From: Planctomycetota bacterium
GTDB taxonomy: Bacteria; Planctomycetota; Planctomycetia; Gemmatales; Gemmataceae
NCBI GenBank assembly: GCA_003671255.1
Contig: QWPF01000008.1
Span: forward strand, 1-58,287
DNA: 58,287 bases
Direction of reading: 5' to 3'
The first letter of the stretch is position 1, and each line of letters begins with the position of its first letter. Both the position numbers and the translations under genes were made by a program. This document shows, piece after piece, positions 17,814 to 25,983 of the stretch. Under the pieces are notes generated by a model. The model was not told where the DNA came from. It made no database searches and saw only the letters and a program-made list of their open reading frames with translations.

Positions 17814-18821
17814 ATGCCAGAACTTCGCAAAGATCCGATTGTAGGCCGTTGGGTGATTATTGCTACCGAGCGCGCCCGCAGGCCTATGCCTCAATCAACA
17901 AAACCATTGATGGCGCCCGGAGGGTTCTGCCCTTTTTGCGAAGGCAATGAAGATAAAACCCCCAATGAAATTTATTCTTTTAGGGAGCCTGGTACGCATG
18001 TGGATCAGCCCGGCTGGCGGGTCAGAGTGGTGCCCAACAAATTTCCCGCTCTTCAAATCGAAGGCGATCTGCAAAAAAAAGGCGATGGCATTTACGATTG
18101 CATGAATGGCATCGGGGCTCATGAAGTGATCCTTGAATGCCCCTTTCATGAAACAAGCATGGCACGGCTGCCTGAAAGTTACATCCGCGAAATCCTCTGG
18201 ACTTATCACGAAAGGCTCGCAGATTTGAAAATGGATTCTCGGATGGTTTATGGCATGATTTTCAAGAATGTAGGGGCAGCAGCGGGCGCTTCATTAGAGC
18301 ATTCCCACAGCCAACTTATTGTTACACCCATCCTTCCCGTTAATGTTCTTGAAGAAATGAATGGCGCATTGGAATTTTACAAGTACCGTGGGCGTTGTAT
18401 TTATTGCGATATCATCGCTCAAGAACTTGGTGCGGATAAAAGAGTCATTCTTGATTCACCCAGTTTTTTAGTGATTGCTCCTTATGCAAGCAGGTTTCCT
18501 TTTGAAACCTGGATCATCCCCAAGCAGCATAACAGCCATTATGAAAATGCATCGAAGAGCGAATTAGAGGAATTAGCGGGTGTTCTAAAAACGATATTGT
18601 TGAAGTTGGAAATCGCCCTGGATAGTCCCGCATATAATTACATGATTCATACAGGGGCGTTGAACACATCGCAATTGCCACACTATCACTGGCATATGGA
18701 AATTATTCCAAGGCTAACAAGAGTTGCAGGATTTGAATGGGGCACGGGTTTCTACATCAACCATGTACCCCCGGAGCAGGCCGCATTGGTTTTAAGAAAT
18801 ACCGAAGTTGATACTCTTTAA
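17814..18821 (+). CDS. galT: Galactose-1-phosphate uridylyltransferase family protein
   Basis: HIT-superfamily nucleotidyltransferase of 335 residues. The active-site motif is HSHSQ (H163, with nucleophile H165), equivalent to HPHGQ in E. coli GalT, followed by the C-terminal [10 protein letters not shown] that binds metal and phosphate. A CPFC pair near residue 39 is a zinc-site half. Classical GalT exchanges UMP between UDP-glucose and galactose 1-phosphate. Bacterial homologues beside glgA and GH57 genes may instead work on glucose 1-phosphate released from glycogen, and some relatives are ADP-glucose phosphorylases. So the family is firm but the sugar and nucleotide are not. It ends 3 bp before the end of the convergent membrane-protein gene. 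Confidence 0.88.
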   Translation: MPELRKDPIVGRWVIIATERARRPMPQSTKPLMAPGGFCPFCEGNEDKTPNEIYSFREPGTHVDQPGWRVRVVPNKFPALQIEGDLQKKGDGIYDCMNGIGAHEVILECPFHETSMARLPESYIREILWTYHERLADLKMDSRMVYGMIFKNVGAAAGASLEHSHSQLIVTPILPVNVLEEMNGALEFYKYRGRCIYCDIIAQELGADKRVILDSPSFLVIAPYASRFPFETWIIPKQHNSHYENASKSELEELAGVLKTILLKLEIALDSPAYNYMIHTGALNTSQLPHYHWHMEIIPRLTRVAGFEWGTGFYINHVPPEQAALVLRNTEVDTL

Positions 18822-18824
18822 AGA

Positions 18825-19436
18825 TTAACGGGCACCAAAATAATACAGACTTAAAAAGAGTGAAGCGTGCCTAAGCCAGCTAGGTAGCCCCTCTGGCCCG
18901 TGGATGAAAAAGATTGCTGCAGTGCTTGCAACGGTAATCAGAACCAGCATGGCTTGAATATCCTGCCAACGGGACAGCAATGAATTGACACCAGGCTTCA
19001 TGATCCATTTTGCAAAATAGGCGATAAACATACCGGAGATATAAGCACCCACTGCGCCAAAGATAGGCAACACTTTGGGATCAAACAACCTGCCTTGTTT
19101 CTGTAGAAAAAACCCAGCAACACCAAAAGTTAAAAGAATCAGTGCCCGGATAACTCCTGTGGGGAGGAAAAGAGGCCTGGTTTCTGGAGGCAGAAGGCCT
19201 TCTTTTTGTAATCGTGGAACAGCTTCGGGAGGGATGTTTAGAAATCTGCGCCTCGAAAAGTAATGCGCAAGTGCAATCAATAGCGTCTCGTTCCATAAAA
19301 TATCTATCTCTCGACCCGCCATCATTTCATTGATGACCACGCCAAGAATCAATAGGGTTAGCAACGCACGAACACTTCCTTGCGGAAGCCCCAACGGTGG
19401 CCTGACTGGGTTATCTGAATCGGTTATTTGTGACAT
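18825..19436 (-). CDS. Conserved membrane protein paired with an ECF sigma factor
   Basis: 203 residues with four to five hydrophobic segments: RALLTLLILGVVINEMM, VIRALILLTFGVAGFFL, VLPIFGAVGAYISGMFIAYF, QAMLVLITVASTAAIFF and a C-terminal one. The N-terminus PPLGLPQGSVRALLTLL is short and soluble. I do not recognise a family. Its ATG follows the sigma-factor TAA with no gap (TAAATG), so translation is probably coupled. Membrane proteins coupled to ECF sigma factors often act as anti-sigma factors, but no zinc-finger anti-sigma motif is visible. That role is a guess from position only. Confidence 0.7.
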   Translation of the reverse strand: MSQITDSDNPVRPPLGLPQGSVRALLTLLILGVVINEMMAGREIDILWNETLLIALAHYFSRRRFLNIPPEAVPRLQKEGLLPPETRPLFLPTGVIRALILLTFGVAGFFLQKQGRLFDPKVLPIFGAVGAYISGMFIAYFAKWIMKPGVNSLLSRWQDIQAMLVLITVASTAAIFFIHGPEGLPSWLRHASLFLSLYYFGAR

Positions 19437-20003
19437 TTATTCCCTTCGAAGCCCTTGGTTAATTCCCAGAGTAAGAATTTCCCGGATATCGTTTTTAAAT
19501 CTTTCAACTGTTCTTTTAGAAACCCCCAGTTCCTCTGCAATTTCAACCGGGGAAAAACCTTGAAGGGTTAAAAGAAACGCCCTTTTCTTATTTTCATCTT
19601 CAAGCCTGCTGATTACTAAGTCAAGAGATTCCTCTAGTATTAAGTTCTCATCGACAACCATCGAGTTGTGTGGTGCAGATTCTTTACCTTCCAAAGGCTT
19701 TTCAGTTCGCACATCCCGAGATTGCGTTAGATAATATTCCCGCTTGCGATGGCATTTCCAGATGGTCATTTTTGCAAGCAGGTACCACATCTCCTCCCAA
19801 CTCGCAGGTTTGAAGGTTCCTTTTTGTAATTCTGCAAAGAAGTTGCGAAAGACGGATTGAACAATATCTTCGGGGTCTAGCTTGGACACTAAAAGTTTGT
19901 CGATTTTAGTCAATGCAAAGGGAATCAATCTTTTCAGAAGCCGGGCAATCTCATCGGGGTCATGATAATCCATAGGTCTGGGAGGGGGCGAATCCTGATC
20001 CAT
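19437..20003 (-). CDS. ECF-family RNA polymerase sigma factor
   Basis: 188 residues. Region 2 spans about residues 30-95, with LDPEDIVQSVFRNFF (the -10-recognition and core-binding helix DxEDxxQxxF) and WYLLAKMTIWKCHRKREY. Region 4 spans about residues 125-180, ending in the helix-turn-helix FSPVEIAEELGVSKRTVERFKNDIREIL. There is no region 1.1 or 3, as expected for ECF sigmas. It sits directly upstream of, and overlaps in coupling with, a membrane protein gene. The upstream region is 437 bp long and may contain an autoregulated promoter, though none was identified. Confidence 0.92.
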   Translation of the reverse strand: MDQDSPPPRPMDYHDPDEIARLLKRLIPFALTKIDKLLVSKLDPEDIVQSVFRNFFAELQKGTFKPASWEEMWYLLAKMTIWKCHRKREYYLTQSRDVRTEKPLEGKESAPHNSMVVDENLILEESLDLVISRLEDENKKRAFLLTLQGFSPVEIAEELGVSKRTVERFKNDIREILTLGINQGLRRE

Positions 20004-20440
20004 TTAATAATCCTGAAAATCAGCATAAAGAAGGAGATAACCTTCAAATTACTTTAAATAACAGTACCGGTAAAGGTAAAAGCGGTGATTTAATTTTATC
20101 AAAACCAACTGTAACTTGCGCACTTTCTTTGTTGCTTCTTAAAAGCATCAGCTTAATCGTTGCCAAGATGTGAAAAGTGGAACTCTAGGCAAGCAAAAGG
20201 TACCTTAAAACAGGTTGGCAGGAATAATTTTTATTAATTATTGCAATCTTGATGAAATATTTTGCTTCTGTTGTCGAATAATTGAGGAGAAGGCTATTAT
20301 GTGTTACAGTGGGATCTAATTCACCATTATTCAAAAGTGGTCTATGAGTAGAATCGAAACCTTGTTATTGGACATAAAGTAATTAATAAGGAAGTTTGAT
20401 AAATAGGCACTTGAAGAAATAAACAGCCAGGAGTTTAACA
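20004..20440. other. Long divergent intergenic region
   Basis: Between the sigma-factor gene and a small plus-strand gene. It contains a six-codon frame ATG TGT TAC AGT GGG ATC TAA (20299-20319) with a strong GAGGAGAAGG ribosome-site-like stretch just before it; its meaning is unclear. No terminator, RNA gene or longer ORF was found. Confidence 0.45.
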
Positions 20441-20686
20441 ATGACCCAAGTAGAAATTCCAAAACCAATAATGCAACCCGAAAGCAGCTTGCTTGCGAAA
20501 CTGTTTGCCAAAGTTGGTGAGCCTGTCGACCCATTAAAAATCTCGGTTATTAATGTGTATGCAAATAAATGGCGTGTCAATGTGTGGAAAAGCTCGAATA
20601 ATAATTTTCTTCCGAGTGCTGGGTTTATCGAATCCAGTTACTTTGTCGAAGTAGGCGCTGAAGACGAAATTAAAAGTGTTCGCTAA
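20441..20686 (+). CDS. Small hypothetical protein
   Basis: 81 residues, starting at an ATG with AGGAG seven bases upstream, which argues that it is real. The N-terminal half is helical with an amphipathic stretch (SLLAKLFAKV). The C-terminal half reads like a small beta sheet (ISVINVYANKWRVNVW). No membrane segment, cysteine pair or known domain. It stands alone with its own long leader region and faces the nickel-transporter gene tail to tail (25 bp gap). Function unknown. Confidence 0.7.
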   Translation: MTQVEIPKPIMQPESSLLAKLFAKVGEPVDPLKISVINVYANKWRVNVWKSSNNNFLPSAGFIESSYFVEVGAEDEIKSVR

Positions 20687-20711
20687 GTAAGTCTTTTGCT
20701 TATTAAGTTGT

Positions 20712-22151
20712 TTAATGGGGTGTCTGGCTTTTCAAGCTCTCTGAGCAAAGCAAGACACCTATTATGATTACAAAAACAGCACTAATAATAGGCAGCAGTT
20801 TAGAAATTCTTTCGAGCCATATTCCTGATGGCCCATGCTTTTTGATCATGTCGCGAGTTTTAACTACTGCAATTCCCACTGCAACCAAAACCCCAGCCAT
20901 GCCCGTGCTAAAAGCCAAAAGCAGGGGCACCGCAATGGTTGCCAACCCCGCGCTTAACGCAAAAAGAAGCATAGCAACTGCATCCCAGCAAGGAACAATT
21001 CCGCCTGCAATTCCAAGTACGACAATGCCTTTCCATCCTGCCCCTGCATCGTTGGTTTTGATGGAAATAGAACCATCGGCGTTATGCTGGTGGGAAGCGC
21101 CCGGGCCATGCGAATGATCGGCCTTGCCCATTATTCTGCGCAGCAGTAACCAAGCGCCAAGTGCTGCAATGGTAATGCCTCCAAAAAAACCAAGCACGGT
21201 TTGCACCTGATCCGGGGCGGCGTTGGGGAAAAAGATGGGTAGGAAAAGTGCAAGGATAATTACGCCACCCGTATGGGAAATGGTGGTGACTGCGCCCAGA
21301 AGAAAAGCATGAGCCAGGGTGCCTTTTTCGCCAACGAGGTAAGCCCGTGCTAACGTTTTGCCATGCCCAGGGGTTAAGGCATGGGCCGCTCCGAAGAAGA
21401 GTGCAAAGAGAAAAAGCATCCAGCGGTTTCGCTTGTTATCCAGCAAAAGATGAAGCATGGAATCGTTATCATGTTGGTTTCCGTTAGCGGGCGGAGTTAA
21501 AACGCCATTGGTTGCATCCAAGGGATTAGTATTAGCTTCTAGAGAGAATTGAAAAGAAGCGAGTCGAAGTTTTTCTGCTTCGCCCGGCCCGAGATCAAAG
21601 GGTGCTTTACCAATAAGCTCGGGGCTGGGAAGATTGAGATTGGTTAAAATCGAGTCATCGGTTGGTGCAGTCAGGATTTCCACCTTAGAAAAATCATCTT
21701 CTGCGTAGTTACCCTCACGAAATTGAAAAGAGTGGCTGGGCTGGGGGGAAATTTCGAATGGTGCTTCGAATCGAAAAAAGCATTGCAGGTGACTACTAAT
21801 CTTGATTGATTTTTGAGTGCAGACAAAGGTTAGTGTTTTGCCATCCACCTTTGCAATCAGATTTATTGCCAATACCTCAGCCATGTACGAAGTGAAAACA
21901 TCGTGAAGTTGTTCGCGGGTGCGAATTTTCAAGCGCTGCCCTTCGGGAAGAGAGGCAATATCTCTTGCAGCGCGTAATTCATCAACTTCTAGCAAGTAAT
22001 CGAGTTGCACCGAGTTGTTAAGAATGCGGATGATGATGGTACGGTCATGGTTTTCAGAAAGCAAGGGATGAGCAATCAAAGGGTTGGCTTTGAGTAAAAA
22101 GCCAATCACCAGCAACAGAACAAGGGAGAAGTTATTTTTTAGGTTTGGCAT
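20712..22151 (-). CDS. NicO-family nickel/cobalt transporter
   Basis: About 479 residues. A signal-anchor-like N-terminus (VLLLVIGFLLKANPLIAHP) is followed by a soluble extracytoplasmic domain of about 190 residues. Then comes a six-helix NicO membrane domain opening with FFGAAHALTPGHGKTLARAYLVGEK split across helix 1-2, where the histidines and GHGK are the family hallmark. A histidine-rich linker (DHSHGPGASHQHN) between helices probably handles metal. Members such as RcnA export Ni2+/Co2+. The longest frame uses TTG at 22172; ATG 22151 is preferred although no strong ribosome site is seen. Its start overlaps the end of the upstream gene by 20 bp, so translational coupling is likely. Confidence 0.85.
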   Translation of the reverse strand: MPNLKNNFSLVLLLVIGFLLKANPLIAHPLLSENHDRTIIIRILNNSVQLDYLLEVDELRAARDIASLPEGQRLKIRTREQLHDVFTSYMAEVLAINLIAKVDGKTLTFVCTQKSIKISSHLQCFFRFEAPFEISPQPSHSFQFREGNYAEDDFSKVEILTAPTDDSILTNLNLPSPELIGKAPFDLGPGEAEKLRLASFQFSLEANTNPLDATNGVLTPPANGNQHDNDSMLHLLLDNKRNRWMLFLFALFFGAAHALTPGHGKTLARAYLVGEKGTLAHAFLLGAVTTISHTGGVIILALFLPIFFPNAAPDQVQTVLGFFGGITIAALGAWLLLRRIMGKADHSHGPGASHQHNADGSISIKTNDAGAGWKGIVVLGIAGGIVPCWDAVAMLLFALSAGLATIAVPLLLAFSTGMAGVLVAVGIAVVKTRDMIKKHGPSGIWLERISKLLPIISAVFVIIIGVLLCSESLKSQTPH

Positions 22152-23259
22152 GACTAAGGGCCATGAGTGCAAAGCCTGTTACCAGGTTTGGATCGCCTTC
22201 CATCCAACGATCTTGGGGATTCGACCAAGAACCATCAGGAGATTGTTTTTTAGCAAGAGTAAGAGAGAGTTCATTTTTCCAGATATGAGAAACGCCCTTG
22301 GAATCTTTAACATCGTCGATTTCGAGTGCATCGAGGGCCTTCGCCATCGTGTTGTAATAATAAAAAAGGCCCCAAGCAGCACGCTGGGGGGGCATTCCCG
22401 GGTTGGATTCCAAACTGTAGTTATTGCTAACCCATTCATAAGCTTTCTTGACTCTCGGATCGTTTTTGGAAACTCCGCAATAGATCATGCTTTTAATTCC
22501 TGCGTAAGTCATGCTGGCATAACCGGGCATGGATCCATCTTTTTCCGGTCCATCCGCATTGCGCACACCACCACCCTCTGCTGCAGAATAAATAAAGCTG
22601 CCATCGTTTATCTTTCCGGCCCATGGTTGGTCATTGTTTTCGCTTTTAAGATTCTGGCACCTACTGACAAAGATCATTGCTTTTTTGAATGCAGGATCAT
22701 CTTTGGCAACGCCTGCCGCAACCAAGGCATCAAGGTAGAAAGCAGTGTTGGAAAGATCAGGGCGGGATTTACTATCGTACCCTGCGCCACCATAATAATC
22801 ATCCTTTGGGTTTTTACCTTCCGATTCATCCCACTGAAGTTGTTTCAAAAACTTGGCAGCATTACCAACCACAGCTTTGTAGGAATCTTTGTTGGCGGCA
22901 CTTAGCGCCATCACATTAACTGAGGTGACATAATTTTGCAGTTGAACGCGTGGGTCGAGGCCTGCGATGTGTCCGGATTTGGTATTGATAAGGCCTTCGA
23001 TATATTTAAGGCCTTTGGCAATCATGGGATCATCAGCGGGAAGTTTACCTGTTTTGAGGAGGCCGGTGATAATGATACCGGTGATACCTGGGCTTGATTT
23101 AGAGCTCCAGGAACCATCTTCAGCTTGGTTTTTCCTGAGGTAGGCAATCGCTTTATCGACAGAGCCATTCCAAGCATCGGAAGGAGTAGGCTGGGCATTT
23201 GCAATGCTTAAGAAAAGTATGGCATTGATCAAAGCCATGGATAAATACTTTGATTGCAT
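22132..23259 (-). CDS. Secreted prenyltransferase/squalene-cyclase-repeat protein
   Basis: About 375 residues from ATG 23259, which has AAAGGG seven bases upstream; the frame extends to 23295 without a ribosome site. A signal peptide (YLSMALINAILFLSIANAQ) sends it out of the cytoplasm. The body is an alpha-alpha toroid of repeated helical units with QW-like motifs (KNQAEDGSWS near residue 40, KKQSPDGSWSNP near the C-terminus). This is the fold of squalene cyclases and prenyltransferase beta subunits. No DXDD catalytic motif is seen, so it is probably a binding or scaffolding protein rather than a cyclase. It is followed by the nickel-transporter gene with a 20-bp overlap. Confidence 0.78.
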   Translation of the reverse strand: MQSKYLSMALINAILFLSIANAQPTPSDAWNGSVDKAIAYLRKNQAEDGSWSSKSSPGITGIIITGLLKTGKLPADDPMIAKGLKYIEGLINTKSGHIAGLDPRVQLQNYVTSVNVMALSAANKDSYKAVVGNAAKFLKQLQWDESEGKNPKDDYYGGAGYDSKSRPDLSNTAFYLDALVAAGVAKDDPAFKKAMIFVSRCQNLKSENNDQPWAGKINDGSFIYSAAEGGGVRNADGPEKDGSMPGYASMTYAGIKSMIYCGVSKNDPRVKKAYEWVSNNYSLESNPGMPPQRAAWGLFYYYNTMAKALDALEIDDVKDSKGVSHIWKNELSLTLAKKQSPDGSWSNPQDRWMEGDPNLVTGFALMALSHAKPKK

Positions 23260-23338
23260 AGCTAAGCCCTTTAAATGAAGAAAAGACCATATCATTATAG
23301 CACTGCCCTATTGTAAACAAAAGCAAACAGAGTGAAAT

Positions 23339-23375
23339 AAAAAAAGGTACGAACTGCGATAAACAGTGCGTACCT
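23339..23375 (-). terminator. Rho-independent terminator after groES
   Basis: On the minus strand AGGTACG pairs with CGTACCT, and after one mismatch ACTG/CAGT extends the stem; a run of seven U follows (23345-23339). It lies 20 bp beyond the groES stop and closes that transcript before the squalene-repeat gene. Confidence 0.8.
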
Positions 23376-23395
23376 CGGAAAGTTTGCCCGGCTTC

Positions 23396-23683
23396 TTAGC
23401 CTACGATTGCAAGAATATCATCTTCACTCATGATGAGGTATTCATTACCATCAACGGTGATTTCGCTGCCTGCATAAGAAGTAAAGAGAACGCGATCGCC
23501 TTCTTTGATTTGGAAGGGTGCGCGTTTGCCGTTATCTAGAACGGTGCCTTGGCCAACGGAAAGGACTTTGCCTTGTCTGGGTTTTTCGCGTGCACTATCG
23601 GGAAGAAGAATGCCACCCGCAGATTTGTCTTCTGCTTCAAGTCTTTTAACAACAATTTTATCATTCAGGGGTTTCAAAGCCAT
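23396..23683 (-). CDS. groES: Co-chaperonin GroES
   Basis: 95 residues from MALKPLNDKIVVKR, the normal GroES start. The frame extends to a TTG at 23701, but the GAGGAG ribosome site lies inside that extension. The mobile loop (EDKSAGGILLPDSAREKP), which docks onto GroEL, and the conserved KEGDRVLFTSYAGSEI are intact. GroES caps the GroEL folding chamber. No groEL follows: a strong terminator comes directly after the stop. The response-regulator gene lies 54 bp upstream on the same strand. A CIRCE element (TTAGCACTC-N9-GAGTGCTAA) was looked for upstream and not found. Confidence 0.96.
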   Translation of the reverse strand: MALKPLNDKIVVKRLEAEDKSAGGILLPDSAREKPRQGKVLSVGQGTVLDNGKRAPFQIKEGDRVLFTSYAGSEITVDGNEYLIMSEDDILAIVG

Positions 23684-23737
23684 TGCAACAACACTCCTCA
23701 AAATACCAACAACAAGTAAGGGAACAAAAAAGAAGGC

Positions 23738-24142
23738 TCAGTCACCACTTTTTAAGCGGCCATAAAAACGGGTCAGTGCCTTCATTACTGTATAAAGCAC
23801 CATGCCACGATTTACAGGCTTGGGTATGACGCTGTAGACCGATGCTTGATGAGCCTGCCTCATGACGGTTTCTGTTGGGTCACCGGTAACAAGGATCGCT
23901 GGTAACATTGTATGAATCTGGCGAACAAGATGCAGAGTTTCCAGACCAGTAAGGTTTGGCATATGCATATCAAGCAGAACCAGATGGACTTGCACTTCTT
24001 GAATGAGATCGACCGCTTCCACGCCCGAAGACGCTAGAATCGTGCGATATCCTTCTTGCTCGACGATATCTCGCAGTGCCTCTCGGGCCGGAGTATCATC
24101 ATCAGCAATCAGGATCGAATAATTCTGGTTTGTGGCAAGCAT
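23738..24142 (-). CDS. Single-domain response regulator (receiver only)
   Basis: About 134 residues, essentially one CheY-like receiver domain. The acidic pair is in LIADDD, the phospho-acceptor Asp in VLLDMHMP, the switch Thr in ILVTGD and the conserved Lys in VIPKPVN. No output domain follows, so it works by protein contact or as a phosphotransfer intermediate. ATG 24142 (MLATNQNYSIL) has GAGGT about seven bases upstream; the 41 residues before it in the longest frame look like translated leader. No histidine kinase is adjacent. It precedes groES on the same strand, which may be coincidental. Confidence 0.88.
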   Translation of the reverse strand: MLATNQNYSILIADDDTPAREALRDIVEQEGYRTILASSGVEAVDLIQEVQVHLVLLDMHMPNLTGLETLHLVRQIHTMLPAILVTGDPTETVMRQAHQASVYSVIPKPVNRGMVLYTVMKALTRFYGRLKSGD

Positions 24143-24396
24143 GCCACTGACCTCATAAGAAAAGAAGTAGTAAGACCCCGTCCGAAAAAAGACGGCAAGC
24201 CAGAAACCCAAGTTTCCAGCAGTCAATATGTGCAAATTGTGTACCGCACACCAGCGGAACATCACAGATAAATCATAACTCTATATATTGCAATTGGATA
24301 GCCCAATTTATCAGGTTTGGACAGAGATGGCCCTAAGTCTGCCAATGGTGGTGGTTTATGTCAGATTGGCAGTAAAGATGCTAAAGGAAGAGGCAA

Positions 24397-24425
24397 TAAA
24401 AAAGGCGCCCGAGAGAGCGCCTTTT
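24397..24425 (-). terminator. Rho-independent terminator after the DUF1571 gene
   Basis: AAAAGGCGC and GCGCCTTTT form a nine-pair stem around a CCGAGAGA-type loop (24400-24425), with further U on the minus-strand exit side. It lies 25 bp past the stop of the lipoprotein gene. Confidence 0.8.
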
Positions 24426-24449
24426 AACCAATATAAGGGTTTCTAAGGC

Positions 24450-25628
24450 TTAAAGTTTGGGGCCACTCGCCAGTTTGGGTTTCGTCCACAAATAATCAGG
24501 ATTAAAATCGTTTTCGTCCAAACGGGTTGGGAACTGGAAGCGATCGTACTTGTAATATTCTACTTCCTGATTGTTTTCATCATAGGTAATGATCAGCATG
24601 GGCAGGGAAGATTGGGGATCAAAACAAACAACCCTTCGGCCACCCTTGGGCAGTTCATTTTCAACACCAACAGGGATGAAGTGTTCTAGAGATTCAACAG
24701 GGAAGCCGAACTCCGGCCTTTTGTTTGCTGCAGTGTATTTGACCGTACCAAAACGCATATCGCCTTTGGATTGACCAATGATTGCGCGACCCAAACCTTC
24801 TACCAAAGGAACAAAACCTGCATCTTTAATATTATGCCTGCTGGCATTCCTTACCAAGATGCTATCGGGGGCAAATGCCATCCGTTTTCCTGCGGGCATG
24901 AAAGGCACATCGCCAGCCGCTAAAAGGGTATGAATTTTATTTTCGTACATCCCTTCAACATAAACAACTTCTCTGCCAATGCCTTCGCTATCGAGCCATT
25001 TGAAATAAATGCTCAAAGGTGCTTTACGATACTTAAGCAGCAAAGTTTCCTGGGGTTTCTTCTTATTATTGATAACTTCTTTACGCACCAATCTAACAAC
25101 ATAAGAGTCTAAAGTTGCAAGCCTTGCCATGGTTTTATGGTAAAGATTGCGAATTGGATCAGCAGAAACTTCAGTCGGTTTGGGCGTGGTATTATTGTTA
25201 TCCGATACTCCTAAAACACCAAAAGGGGATACCAAGTTATTGGGCTTGGAAATATTCGAAGAAGCAAGAGCCACTTGATTAGTAGAGGTGGCGTTTGGGT
25301 TTTCAGGAATATTGTTGGTGTTGTTAACGGCTGCATTATTAGTGCGCACCACATCTGAAGGATTTTGATTATACTTTGGAATCGGGGGCAGAGGAACAAG
25401 AGCAACCTCGGCTGGTGCTGGTGCCCCATTGTTTTGATTGGATGCTGCAGGAATGCGTAATTCAGGGCCGGGTTCTGCGCTTACTGCTCTCATGCGCAAC
25501 GCTGGCCTTTGCGTTGCAACATTGTTGCCAGTGCCACCATTGCGTTGTGCCATCATCTGGCCGCAGCCATTGATGAATAAAATGCCGAGCATTGCAGAAG
25601 CGACTTTCCATTTCTTTACAACAACCAT
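24450..25628 (-). CDS. DUF1571 lipoprotein
   Basis: About 392 residues from ATG 25628 (AAGGGA six bases upstream; the frame runs on to 25706 without one). It has a lipoprotein signal peptide, MVVVKKWKVASAMLGILFINGC, with Cys as the lipidated residue. A low-complexity Asn/Pro/Thr-rich linker of about 130 residues follows. The C-terminal half (about 165-390) matches the DUF1571 pattern common in planctomycetes: YHKTMARLATLDSYVVRLVRKE, then LLKYRKAPLSIYFKWL and YKYDRFQFPTRLDENDFNPDY at the end. The fold resembles LolA/LppX-type lipid-carrier proteins, so an envelope lipid-handling role is possible, but no function is established for the family. Confidence 0.8.
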   Translation of the reverse strand: MVVVKKWKVASAMLGILFINGCGQMMAQRNGGTGNNVATQRPALRMRAVSAEPGPELRIPAASNQNNGAPAPAEVALVPLPPIPKYNQNPSDVVRTNNAAVNNTNNIPENPNATSTNQVALASSNISKPNNLVSPFGVLGVSDNNNTTPKPTEVSADPIRNLYHKTMARLATLDSYVVRLVRKEVINNKKKPQETLLLKYRKAPLSIYFKWLDSEGIGREVVYVEGMYENKIHTLLAAGDVPFMPAGKRMAFAPDSILVRNASRHNIKDAGFVPLVEGLGRAIIGQSKGDMRFGTVKYTAANKRPEFGFPVESLEHFIPVGVENELPKGGRRVVCFDPQSSLPMLIITYDENNQEVEYYKYDRFQFPTRLDENDFNPDYLWTKPKLASGPKL

Positions 25629-25983
25629 ACAGATTCCCTTCCGTTCACTAGCTCTAGACTTAACATTAAACAAGGGGCTTCCTGCGCCTTGATGGGGCGG
25701 GACCATACCTTAAAATATTTACAAAATACAGTCGAACATTCTTAAGATTATCAAGACATAGGAGGTATAGGAAGAATAGGTGGCCTCTTTTCGACTTATT
25801 TTAAAAAAACTTTTCTAGTTTCTTTAAAATACACTAAAGTTCCAGCCTATAACTAGTTCCTAACTATAGCAGCTTTGCCACCGTAGGGAAGTTCCTAAAA
25901 CTCAAATTATTAAAGTGTTTTAAAAAAAGAGGTTGCCCTTAAGCTGTCAAATAAGATGAGTGCGTTTCAAACTTTCAGAGATT
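25629..25983. other. Intergenic gap, no gene seen
   Basis: AT-rich region upstream of the DUF1571 gene and downstream of the aldehyde dehydrogenase gene. AGTTCCTAA occurs twice (near 25854 and 25889) as a short direct repeat. No ORF, hairpin with U-run or RNA gene was found. Confidence 0.45.
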
